Shown here one piece after another: positions 25,788-36,771 of a stretch of DNA of 64,000 nt; the stretch's first letter is position 1, and each line of letters begins with the position of its first letter. Origin of the DNA: Theocolax elegans (lineage: Eukaryota; Arthropoda; Insecta; Hymenoptera; Cerocephalidae); NCBI GenBank assembly GCA_026168455.1, contig CM047428.1, forward strand, positions 84,834,594 through 84,898,593, written 5' to 3'. The notes beneath the pieces were generated by a model. The model was not told where the DNA came from, did no database searches, and saw only the letters and a list, made by a program, of their open reading frames with translations. The translations under genes and the position numbers were made by a program.

Positions 25788-28685
25788 TACGTGTTTCACG
25801 ATTAACCGATTTGGCTCGACGCTGCGTTTTAAAGACGATTTCTTTTAAAACGATCCTCTTCCACGAGTCCACTATACTTTTTATTAGCCTGACCAAATTT
25901 TTTATATATAATATACATACAAGAACGAGAAATAAAAGAAAATAAATATAGAGCTACGCGGTAGGAAAAGCTTTATTCGTTTCTCGACAAGTTGCTCGGT
26001 GCAATATTGTTTTATATAGATACACACACCTACGTAGACGACCAGAGTGTCACTGAGTGAGCGATCGTTTTTTCTTCTTTCAGCGTATAAGATATTACAA
26101 AAAAATAAGTAATAAGCGTTGGTGATAACGTGTTATTTATCTAGCATTTCTATAAAAATTCTGAACGTTTGTGTCTCGAATGAGTTTATCGAGCCGTGTT
26201 ACTAAACTGAACATTGATTTGCGGCATTTTTACGTGCGTTTTTGTTCACGAAGGAAAAATTGAATGCCTTCCTGTGTCGAAAAATAAAAAAAGAAGCAAC
26301 AAGTAATGATATACGTTAGCATAATTTTTATTTGTGATTCTTGTATAAAAAAGTGGATAGAATTGCACTTTTAGAGATAGGTATATATAAAATTTAGTCA
26401 CTTTGCGTTGTAATGAAATAAAGGAAAAGTTACTGCCAACGAGCTCTCGTTCAATATTATATTTTCCTTTGCGTTGGAAAATTTTGCAATGTTACTTTAT
26501 TTCGTTATTGCTGATTATTATTTCTCCGTGGAAAACCTGATACCCTTTCTTTTAGTCGATAATTATTTCCTAGCTTTTACGATACAAAGCGCGTGTGTGT
26601 TACAATAGTAGGAAGAATGAAAGGAAAAATAAATTTAAACAAAAAAAAGTAAAGATACTTTTAATGTTAAGGGGGTTGTACGAAACAAAAAATAATAAAT
26701 ATTAAAAATAATTAAGAAAAGGAAACAAATATGATGCACATTGTAAATATACATAGTCGCTTGTGGAGTGTATAACAAGTAGAGGATAACATTACTTTTC
26801 TCATCGTATTTAAAGATGTATAATTACAATGATGAAAATAAATAATGAGGAAAAAAAAGACCGAGTATATTGTAATAATTGTAACTTTGTAAACTTAGAC
26901 TGAAGAGTGTGTAAAGCTGACGATAACGATAAGGTGGGAATTAAAAATGGGATTATAAAATTATTTAAAAAAAAAGGTAAATAAAACAGTAGGAATCCAT
27001 AAGGTAGAGCGAGTAATTAATTAATTCATTGAAAGAAAAAGCGCTCTTAGACAATATTAGACAAAATGTATTTTTTTTTTTTTCAACTATCGTTTACCAT
27101 CGTTTTTTTATTATCTTTGTAATTATTTTCTATTTTGGCAAAGAAAACATTGTTACGCCAATTGTAAACGATAAAAACAAAAGTATATATATATTAATGA
27201 TTAAATAAAAAAATGAAAATTTATTAAATTGTAGTAAGTCGAGTCGACTAAACTTTCCTGTAGTTTAATCGATTATCGCGTGCTTCTCTTTTTCTAAGCT
27301 TATCGGGGTTTTTGCAACATATCGCAGGATTGTAGGAGAAATCAAATACGCTGAGATTGTTGAGGAATTTTTTTGCTTGATTGTAAAAGTAAAAGAAAAA
27401 TGAAAAAAAAAGGTAATAAAAAAAGTTATCGATAAATAATTAGATTTTATTGACGTACGTTTACACAATCGATGCTTGTAATATGTACTTGTAAGAAAAG
27501 TAACAAAAACAAATAGGAAAAAAAACAGTCTTCGCCTCGAAAATTTTAATATATATAGAAATATATCGTGGTGACTTGTTCATTTTTTTCTCTATCTCCA
27601 ATGTTTTACTGTGTTCGACAAGCTGTAAAAAGTGATATCAATTCATCTTCATTCACCAGATCTTTTTTTTTGTTTTTCTTTTTCATAATCTAGTTATGCG
27701 TACATTTGAATAGTGGGATAAAAGAAAAAAAAAACAAATATTAATTGGTTTCTCTATTCCTTTTTTTAATAATGGTACACAAATACGATATTATAATACA
27801 TACGTATAATTAATTATGCGAAATGATAATAGACTCTATTGTAAATTTACTGCCATAACCATATATATATACATAATTGCAAAATATACATATATATATA
27901 TATATATAAATTCGTATATATATCTATATGTATTTATATGTATATGTTATAGTACGAAAGCCTATTGAGAATACCTATTATATATATGTATACATAAACA
28001 CACATATATATAATATTGCAATTTAATTATTCCTGTAAAGACGAGATGTTACACATCCAGTGTAAATAGAGCATATTTTCAATGTGTCTGGAAAAGTATG
28101 TTTTGTAATATAAGCATTGCGAAAGGAAAAGAAAAAAAATAAAATTACTAAATAACTTTTCGTTGTTTTTATTTGTCTTAATTTTCTACCCTTTTCATTA
28201 GTTCATTGTTCGCTTTCTTTATTATTCTCCTTTAATCCATGCATAAAAGTTTTAAAAAAATAGAAAGAAAGATTTATTGAATGTTAAAACAAACAAATGT
28301 TGGTTGATTTGATAAAACATTTAGAGGAAATACGTTTGACAAAACTAAGAAATATTTATGAAAAAAAAACATAAATAAAATATGAAGTAAAAAATATTTG
28401 ACAGAACAATACTTATACTTTAAATGAATTACAATTATAATTTTTAAGAATTATACTTTTAAAAAAACATTGAATTAGGTAATTAAATTTTTATTTCTCA
28501 GAGCATGTACAGATATCCATTTACCTAGATTTATTCAATAGACAAGAGAAAATATTGTAAATTAATAAACGGTAGTAACGCACACATGCGTACAGGAAAA
28601 GCACACACATACACACACACACACGTAACACGATGACGGACGGATCAGTAAGCGAACGGTCGTAAGTCGTAAGTATAGTTCGATA
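25788..28685. other. 3' UTR of the giant gene and spacer before MTHFR
   Basis: After the TGA at 25,785-25,787 there are AATAAA polyadenylation-type hexamers at 25,931 and 25,941. Many more follow up to about 28,142, so the UTR may be about 150 bases or over 2 kb. Pumilio-like TGTAAATA strings occur near 26,743 and 28,061. AT microsatellites lie near 27,887-27,910. A CA-repeat (about 28,603-28,624) and a TCAGT string near 28,645 precede the MTHFR start and may mark its promoter. No extra gene is supported. Confidence 0.5.
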
Positions 28686-31600
28686 ATGACCACATGGCGT
28701 CTGTCGCGCAGTAGTACTTTGACCTTTCGGATAATCTCTCAACGCGGTATGAGGCACAAAGTTTTGAACGATCAGGATGAAGTCGATCTCGCTTCATCCG
28801 ATACTTCCTCGAGAGTTTCACTATTGGAAAACGATCGTGGCGAGCCCGTCCATCTTGGTAAACTGATCAATGACAAGGTGAAAAGTAAACAACCTTTTTG
28901 CAGCTACGAATTATTTCCGACCAAGAATCAAACGGTTTATCACAAGTGAGTATATAATATGTATCTTATATTCTATTCTTGGTCATCATTTTTTTTCTTT
29001 TTCACAAACGTATTTTCTTATTTTTCATGGTGAATGTACTTATGTTATAAACGTTAGTCACGCGTATACATTTTTTCGTTTAGGTGGAAAAATGTTTTTT
29101 TTTTATATCTATACACTCTGGCAGAAAACTTCTTTACCGATCTTTGATATAATTTTCAAATATTTAAAGGGGGAAAATATACCGCGTACAATCGTGTCAT
29201 AGGTGCTTACGATGGAAAGAAAGCTTTTCATAACACGGTACTTTTACAAGCATTTCAAAATCAAGTTTCGAGAGTTCGATCGGATGGTGCGTTTCGAGGT
29301 TTCTCCCTTTTGAACACGATTTGACAAATTTCCTAAAAAGTCCAAAATATTTGAAAATTAATATATTTAATTGATTTTTAAATACGTGACATAAATATAA
29401 TTTTATTTCGAAATATTAAATTTTTTTAAAGAGATGTAAACTTGTTATGTTACCGTCCGAGTCAATTTTTATAAAATCTATTATACTTACTATAGTAATC
29501 ATAAGAACGTTGCCCTTTTTTCCAATTGAATTTACTCATTGCGGAAAAGTTACAACGATTAGTTTAGTATTCTATTAGATTAATTGTTTAAAAATATGAA
29601 CCTTTGTGTTTAAAACAATTAATCCCATCAATCGTCTTAAGGGGATGTCGGACTCAGAGTATGGCCATTTTTTACTTTTTTATAAGCAAAATGAATAAGC
29701 TTTTTAAATAACCCTGAACGTCAAGCTCTTAGGCTTGTATTAAATAGTATACCCAATTTTTTCGAGATTTTTAAATCCATAATTTGATTACGATGTTTCA
29801 ATTGAAAGTTTATGCCTTTTTGACTAATAATTACCGACCAAAAATTGTTTACTCAATTATTATTTGAATAAATGATTTTTTCTAAAAAAATCAAAACTTA
29901 CTAATGTATTTGGGTAATCGAAGCAAATTGAATATATTAAAAAAAGGAAATGTTATTGCATTTGACAAGGAGAAAAATTTTTTAAATATTTTTTTTATAT
30001 CTTTGTACACGTAAAAAATGTAAGTTACTTTGATTTACCTGTAACAAATATGACCTAAAAATTGTAAGAAAGAATTCTTGTCATAGTTGTTGATAAATTT
30101 CGTTCGAGTCCAACTCCAAGTCAATAGAGATGAAAAAATGATTCTGGTTAAATAATAAATAAAGCAAATTGTGCGAAATAAAAACGTCATTGCCCTTCCT
30201 CTAACTATTATCTATCACTGTGTGAAATTCCAAAGAAAAATAATGTTGCGTTATAAAATGGCATCGAAAGAAATTTGACTCTTTGCCTGCTTCGAATGTT
30301 GCAATTATAGTAAGTTTCCTTCGAATGGTATTTTTAACATTAACATTATTTTTGTTTGAAATTTCACACAGTGATAGATACGAGATAATAGTCAAAGGAA
30401 GGGCAATGATGTCTTTATTTTCCACAATTTCCTTTATTTATTAACCAGAATACTTATTTCTAATAATAATTATATTGAGTATACCATCCCCTCAGGGAAT
30501 GGTTTAAAGAAATTTATATTTTTTTATACGATGATTCTCAATATTGGATCAATATCAAACGTTGGCCTAATAGTGGTAGCAAACGTTGGTGTGAAAGTTC
30601 ATCGTTCGAAAACAACATTGGACCAATATGATAATATACGAAGTCGGGAGGGAATTATGTTGAATTATTCTGTGTAACTCGTAAAATTGGTAAGCTACCT
30701 GGTGGTTAAATACAAATAAATAAATTGTCAAAGGTGTAAAAAAAGATAAAACTCAAAATACAAATATATGTTGTTCCAAGATTTTTTAGCGAGACGAGCA
30801 AGTGCGAACCCATATTCTACGCCCTAACGTGGCATGAAGAATCGAACAAATCTGGAGAACGTTTTCCATCGTTAAAAACTGCCGAAGTATTTCCTAAGAA
30901 TACGCTGTTGCATTGTACAGCCGGGGGATTAAAACGCGACGAAGTCGACGAGATTCTCAATCGTGCACTGGAGCTTGGAATTTTTAACATTTTTGCGCTT
31001 AAAGGAGGTACATTATATACTGTATTAGGTCATACGAATTTTTCATAGTCGTCTAGACTAGGAATGAGCGAGTACCCGAATGTCGAGGTACTCGACCGAA
31101 ATACTGGAGTGGACGAGGTCGAGCCGGTTTTGCGATTTCACTGAGTTACTGTTTGAACTGCTCGAAATACTCAAATAGTTCGAGCAATTCGAGTATTTTC
31201 GAGGAACCCAGCTGTTTTCGAGTACTTACAATAGTATATTACACATCTAGGGAGGTAAAGTATTGGCGAGTTCATAGCACACGTGAATTGCCATCCGAGC
31301 CGAAGGCCAGTGAGTAAAACAAACGACGAAATGCTCGAAAAAACCAAATCGTTCGAATTATTCGAGCGGTTTGATCACTCCGAGTTGCTCAAACAATTCG
31401 AGTAACTCGATTTTTTCTAATAACTTGACACATTTTTAACATTCGAAAAAGCCGAGTACTCGACTCTTACTCGGTGAAAAAACTCAACTCGTCTCGAGCC
31501 GAATTTTTCGAGTACTCATTCATACCTAGTCAACAAATAATATAATTATAATGTATAAAGTTCAATATGTAATCGTCTTGATATTTGGATAAGAAAACTG

Positions 31601-34600
31601 ATGTAGGCGAATGTGAGAAACAAAATTTTGACGATTTGAATAAAATATTTATTCTTGAAGTAAAAATTCACTTAAACGTACAGATGCAGACACGGATGAC
31701 GGTGATTTCAATTACGCCTCGGATTTGGTCACCTACATCCGAGAGCATTACGGCAATAAATTCAGTATTTGCGTAGCCGGATATCCTGAAACACATCCGA
31801 ACTCACCGTCAAAGGAGCTCGACCTTCGTTACCTTAAAGCTAAGGTTATTATATAAAGTTTACCTTATCATCTCGTAAAGTTTACCCTATATTCGTAAAT
31901 TCGTAAAAACTAACTCATAATAACATAATGCTTTGAAACCAATAACAGTCATCCATAAAGGTGTCCGCAAGTTACAATTCAACAACATGGATCCACATTT
32001 TTATGTATATCAAATATATTTTAATCTTTTACATCCTGAATACGATATAGTTTCTATGACGCGATTATTCATCGAAGCTGGAATTAAAAGGATAAAAACA
32101 ATGACTGATAAGAAACAATAATATATCAGTCACTTTTAAGAACTACTGTAGCACTGTTATTGCATGATACAGATTATGAACCACAACACGTAAAAAATTT
32201 ATTTTATAATAACAAACACAAACGATTTTGTAAATAAGAATATTATATATAATATCGATTTATAACTACTATATGTTTAGAAAGGTATATGACTGACGTA
32301 AATTTATAATACGACACAAAGATAAAAATCAAAATTTTATCAAACTTGTTTTTATTAATGCAGCAAAACGATTGAATCGTCTGACTATTCAGGTACAAAA
32401 CATTCATTACTTTACATTTTAAATAAATTATTACCATTTTTCAATTTGGTCAAATGCATTCTAATAGAAAATTATAATATTGGAATAAAATAACGAAACC
32501 TTTGTTTTTAATGAAAAATGCGCCAACTTGTACTATAGAAAAGTATGCAATAGGTTGCTTCGACAACCATATGATTACAGAACATCGGAACAAAAAGAAA
32601 ATAACATTGTATAGTAATTCAGCAATAGTGACGAAAATTCTATGTGGATAAATACACCTGCAAAACATGTACAAAACCATCTAAGGATGTTAAGGGGAGG
32701 CTAAACCAAAAATCACATATTTTGCTTCATTTATATCTATTGTAAAATCGATTAAGGTAAAAAACGAATAGTAGAGCGCCATATAGCTCGATTTAATAAA
32801 CATTTTTCGTTTAACATTAAATTCAAAGTAGTCGATATATTTATTTGAAATTTTTACAGTTTGTGACCATTAGAGGGTTCCTTCATCATACATTTTTTCA
32901 CCATATTTGACTAATTAATTTCCAAAATATAAAATATTTTAAAAAATCATTTTTTTTAAATAACAATAAAATTAATTGAAATAATTGGTCAATCCAAAAT
33001 CAAGCGGATAGATTTATTTATTCTCTATAAAGTACATTTGGTCTAATTAAACAAAATTAATAATATTATCAAACTTTTTAAAAAAATAATTTTTCGGAAA
33101 TCGTAAAATGTCTTTAAAAAAATACTATTTGAGGGATAAATAACCAAAGTCTATTCCGAAAATTGGAAAATAAAAATCAAACTACACACGCCAGTACACA
33201 CATACACATCTATACAGACATTTTAAAAAAACACGTGATTTCGACTCCTGACATGTTAACGGGGTGGCATACTTACTGAGGTACCGACAAAACAAGAAAG
33301 ATTAATTATTACATCTATTTAACGAAATATGCAATTTTATGCGAAATTAGAATACTGAAGCACTAGATAATTAAATAATAAGTAATTGTACAAAGCTCCA
33401 GGTCAATATAACAAAGACACCCTAAAAAATTTTTGTACCGAAAAATCAGAGATAATCGTAAATTTTCGGTGTAGAAATTTTTTAGAGTGTCCTTGTTGTT
33501 TTTACTGGGAACTTTATAGAATGACTTATTATTTAATTATCTAGTGCAGTTCTGTATTCGGATTTTGCATAATATTGCGTATTTTTTTAAATAAATATAA
33601 TAATTATCTTTTTCTGCTCAGTCGGTAACCTACTGAGTATACCACCTCCTTAAGAAGCAAAAAAAGACGATTATTGCATTTATTTAAAAAAATATGTAAT
33701 TTAATGCAAAACCCAAATACAGAAGCACTAGGTAATAAAATAATAAGTGATTCTATACGAAAATTACGATTATCTCTGATTTTTCGGTGCAGAAATTTTT
33801 TAGGGTGTCTTTATCGTATTGACCTGGAACTTCGTAGAATCACTTATTATTTTATTACCTAGTGCTTCTGTATTTGGGTTTTGCATTAAATTACATATTT
33901 TTTTAAATAAATGTAATAATTGTCTTTCTTTGCTCAGTCGGTAACCCACCGAGTATGCCACCCCCTTAACGGGATGTCGGACCCAAGTTACAGGGTTCTA
34001 CACTTTTCAACATAAGAATTATGAGTAGTTTAAAACAAAAGTGAGAGCTTGACGTTTTGATTTTTAAGAAAAACTAAATTTGTTAGTAATTAAATAAACA
34101 ATTTTCGTTCGGTAATTATTGATCTAAAAAGGCACAAATTTTCAATGCAAAAATCAGAATTAAATTACAGATTTAAAAATCTGAAAAAATTTGAGTATAC
34201 TGTTTAAAAACGTTTTTTCGAGTTTTTTCAAAAATGTATTCTTTTGTTTATAAAAAATATTAAAAATGGCCATTTTTTGAGTTTTACATCCTCTTAATTA
34301 GTATATGTAAATGTTTTATATATATATGTACAGGTAGCTGTGTCTATCTCTACAGAGTACAGGATGTTCGCTGCTTCGGATATATATTGTTTCATATTTT
34401 CTTATACTTTTAAGAGTGTGACTGTCTATCTCCAGATGATGCACACCTCCACTTTTCATTTAATAATTAATTAACACAGCCTGCCAATCGTTTGGAATTT
34501 GGGAACACCTTTTACGATGTCTATAGTATATTGGTTTCATGGCATTTAAATGGTGAACTTCCGACTATAACCTACCAATTGATGAATTTCTATTATGTTT

Positions 34601-35985
34601 TAGCAAATTAATTTTTATGAATTTAAGAATAGATTTGGAACAAACTGTTTCATAAAATATACTATACATCTTCCGGCATGCATCTATACCATGCTAAACT
34701 TTAGTACTATATCTATAATCTTTGCTATCTTATAATTTCATTCATAAAAGGAATATAAAATTTAAAAAAATGAAATGTTTAGGTGGACGCAGGTGCAGAT
34801 TTTATAATAACCCAATTTTTCTTCGAGTCCGAATTTTACGTGAAATTCGTTAAAGATTGCCGAGACGTTGGAATAACCGTGCCGATAATACCAGGTGTAT
34901 ATCCATTTACGAATGCAAAGCTACTCGATCGAATGATCGACATTTGTTGCACCCGCTTGCCCGATGCGATGCGAGACACTTTAGAGAAGATAAAGGACGA
35001 CGACGAAGCCGTCGCTAAATTCGGATTGGAGTCGAGCCTCAAAATCATCAAGGAAATCCGAGAGAAAGAACATTTTTATGGATATCATTTGTATACGTTA
35101 AACAGGTAATGCGGATCTTTCTTTATGGGTCAAGTTACGAGATGTTGGTTTTTAATTTTTAGAGATACATGTAGAAGTTTTCTTTATAATATTCAAAAAA
35201 TTCTTTCTAAATACTTACATATATCTTACTTTGTTAATAAAAAAAAGGTTTTTTTTTATGGGTATCAAAGGAAATTGGTTTTAAAAAAGTATGGTTATTA
35301 ATAAAGTTTGTACTGTTTGATAAAGATGAACGACAACATTTAGCAAAAAATATTAATTATTTTTAAACTTTTATATATAAATAATATTTTTTATATGAAG
35401 TGTGTATATTTCGCCGAAAGTCTGAATCGAATTATACGTAATTATAAAAAAGTAATGTACAAGATTGTCAGCTATTGACAAAGTTAAGCAACGTTTAGAA
35501 AAATTATATTATAGGGATGTTTAAAATTTTCAACTAAAAATTTATACGAACCTTACAAAGACAGTTTTCTAGAGATCTATTTTTAAAAAACTTTATAGTT
35601 TGGTCCAAAATAAATAACAATTCGTCGATAATTTTAAACGAATGAACGATTATGACTGGTACCAATTATTATTCTTATTTCTCTCCTTAAAAAATAAAAT
35701 TAGTGAGTAATTTCAAAAATCGCCAACTATAGACTAAGAAATTAGAATGATTGGGCATAATATATATGTTTTAATAAACCGATTGAAATAATGCATTTCC
35801 ATTTTTATTCATACACTCTTGTCGATTTTGTTCAATTATTTTGAAATAGATAACTGTGTGGTTATTGGGTTTAAAAAACATTTCACAGCATCGTAATATC
35901 TGCATTACCAATACACGATAATTTTACTTTTTATAGGCCGAGATCAGCAACAGAAATTTATCGCCAACTAGCGGTTGAAACGTAG
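28686..35985 (+). CDS. Mthfr: Methylenetetrahydrofolate reductase, catalytic-domain-only form
   Basis: Exons 28,686-28,945; 30,781-31,007; 31,684-31,844; 34,783-35,105; 35,937-35,985 (TAG) sum to 340 codons, giving 339 aa. The family reduces 5,10-methylene-THF to 5-methyl-THF with FAD and NAD(P)H, feeding methionine synthesis. The catalytic TIM-barrel motifs are present in order: YELFPTK (the Glu at about residue 75 is in the place of the catalytic Glu), [37 protein letters not shown] and YTLNR. The protein stops about 16 residues after YTLNR. Human MTHFR (656 aa) continues there into an S-adenosylmethionine-binding regulatory domain, which is absent here. I recall that Drosophila also has a short form, so this need not be damage. 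Exon 2 is started at 30,781 because this keeps phase and restores family spacing before the TWH motif. The first 21 residues are Arg/Ser-rich with no acidic residue. Confidence 0.92.
29637..29920 (+). repeat. F1 element, right end truncated
   Basis: Left terminus TTAAGGGGATGTCGGACTCA is intact. The interior follows the F1 copy at 7.2 kb (tttttataa, cgtcaagct, atagtatacccaa, taccgaccaaaa, actcaattattat). Similarity fades near 29,900 with no right terminus, so the copy is broken. Confidence 0.65.
30141..30452 (+). repeat. F4 hairpin element with about 90-bp inverted arms
   Basis: Left arm starts attctggttaaataataaa; the right arm ends with its complement ttaaccagaat. Inner blocks cattgcccttcctct and tatctatcactgtgtgaa also recur inverted. 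The arms are about 30,141-30,231 and 30,360-30,452, around a unique centre of about 130 bases. No clear target duplication and no transposase are seen. It is probably a MITE. Confidence 0.7.
31008..31683. other. MTHFR intron 2, mostly one F5 element
   Basis: GTACAT donor at 31,008 and acceptor aacgtacag at 31,683. About 470 of its 676 bases are the F5 element. The remainder is AT-rich with no other feature. Confidence 0.65.
31058..31529 (+). repeat. F5 element with CTAGG...CCTAG inverted ends
   Basis: Left end ctaggaatgagcgagtaccc and right end gagtactcattcatacctag are inverted copies with few differences. The interior is unusually rich in TCGAG-type and ctcgaa/ttcgag words (for example ctcgaaatactcaaatagtt) that repeat in both orientations, so it can fold extensively. 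It has no ORF. Its CpG content is above that of the intron around it, suggesting a fairly recent arrival. Confidence 0.65.
33256..33653 (+). repeat. F2 palindromic TTAA element, copy 2 (both ends intact)
   Basis: Starts TTAACGGGGTGGCATACTTA and ends gagtataccacctccTTAA, an inverted match. The two halves pair over roughly 190 bases each (left caaagctccaggtcaatata and gacaccctaaaaaat; right attttttagagtgtcc and gggaactttatag). It is the most complete F2 copy in the window and is non-coding. Confidence 0.8.
33650..33969 (+). repeat. F2 element, copy 3, left tip missing
   Basis: Shares the TTAA at 33,650-33,653 with the copy before it. It lacks the outer left terminus but keeps the right one (ggtaacccaccgagtatgcc and cccccTTAA). 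The inverted halves around the centre, such as acccaaatacagaagcacta against tagtgcttctgtatttgggt, are nearly perfect. The middle is shorter than in copy 2. Confidence 0.75.
33966..34297 (+). repeat. F1 element, opposite orientation, abutting F2
   Basis: Begins TTAACGGGATGTCGGACCCA at the TTAA shared with the F2 copy and ends gagttttacatcctcTTAA. Internal words ggtaattattgatctaaaaa, gagtatactgttta and aatggccatttttt align with the 48.3-kb copy in the same orientation, and with the 7.2- and 29.6-kb copies inverted. Confidence 0.75.
35106..35936. other. MTHFR intron 4
   Basis: 831-base AT-rich intron from a GTAATG donor to acceptor ctttttatag. No element, RNA gene or ORF that I can support. Confidence 0.65.
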
Positions 35986-36771
35986 CCACATCCATCACGG
36001 AAAGATAAATTATATTTTTGTAAAAAACATTTATATAGATTATATATAGAGAGAAATTTGTTATAAAGTTTATTAAACGACAAAATCAAATTTTTGAAAT
36101 CATGAAATTGCCTTATTCGTAGTGTAGTGCTGATTCACTGGTTGTAAGTACCACGCTGACTAAAGTAGTAAATTTTCGCGCGCGTTTTATCTAAAAATCG
36201 AGCTTCCGCGCGTTTTTTAAAGTTGCGCATGCGTCCTTGCCGTTGCGCGTTGATCGATCGATCGATTCATTTGAAATCTCCGTACCGTAAAAGGACCAAT
36301 ATTTGTCAGTCGATTGACGATTGACGAGAAAATTCATCAGTCCCGGACTTTTGTTTTGCATATAGATTTCGAGGATAGAATCGTCATTATGTTGTGTGTA
36401 GAAATTTAATGCGAAACGAATAGCGCGTGGCAGAAAAAAAGAGAGCAGCATTCGATATATCGAAATCGTACGCAAATGTAGAATCGAAGAAGATGGCGGG
36501 TGGTAACGCGTTGCGACTTGCGAGTGCGTGCGGTCGGACGAGTCTGCTGGTCGTCGTTTGGTTAACGATCAACCAGCGTTGCCGCATCGCGAGTTCTCTG
36601 ATAAATAACGTTTGATTTTTTATTTCTTAAGGACTAGAGAGAGATAAATAGAAAACAATAGTGTAAAACCGAAAAGTGATACAAAATAATTATTGGCGAA
36701 AGCAATTGAGTTGTCAGGGGTACGATTCGGTTGTCGCGCTTATAGGCTAGGGAAGCGCGGCGCGTCTCAGG
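35986..36771. promoter_or_regulatory. MTHFR 3' end and Iswi promoter/5' leader
   Basis: An ATTAAA polyadenylation-type hexamer at 36,072 can end MTHFR. GC content rises from about 36,120. TCAGT initiator-like strings occur near 36,306 and 36,336, and a run of GATC/CGAT repeats lies at about 36,250-36,266. AAGATGGCGGG at 36,490-36,500 fits the consensus of YY1/Pleiohomeotic and also supplies the start codon of a short upstream ORF. Exact transcription start unknown. Confidence 0.45.
36493..36615 (+). CDS. 40-aa upstream ORF in the probable Iswi 5' leader
   Basis: ATG within aagATGGcgg (purine at -3, G at +4, a strong context) opens a 40-codon frame ending before the Iswi start at 36,772. The peptide has a hydrophobic core (LLVVVWLTI). 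It is in frame with nothing downstream. If the leader includes it, it should lower or regulate Iswi translation. Whether it is translated cannot be judged from one sequence. Confidence 0.35.
   Translation: MAGGNALRLASACGRTSLLVVVWLTINQRCRIASSLINNV

Larger units (their letters stand above)
28946..30780. other. MTHFR intron 1
   Basis: 1.8-kb intron with GTGAGT donor and acceptor gttccaag. It contains a partial F1 element and the complete F4 hairpin element. The rest, including 30,453-30,780, shows no recognisable feature. Confidence 0.65.
31845..34782. other. MTHFR intron 3 (2.9 kb)
   Basis: Bounded by a GTTATT donor and acceptor atgtttag. The stretch 31,845-33,255 is AT-rich with no supported gene. 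Then come three TTAA-bounded elements in a row (33,256-34,297), followed by about 485 bases with no recognisable feature. Confidence 0.6.

Noticed and set aside
31933..32121. 62-codon ORF in MTHFR intron 3
   Set aside because: AT-rich, no splice frame compatible with MTHFR, and no family resemblance. Chance frame.
33256..34297. Autonomous piggyBac-type transposon in the TTAA cluster
   Set aside because: No transposase ORF or DDD-type motif is present in any frame; all copies are short and non-coding.
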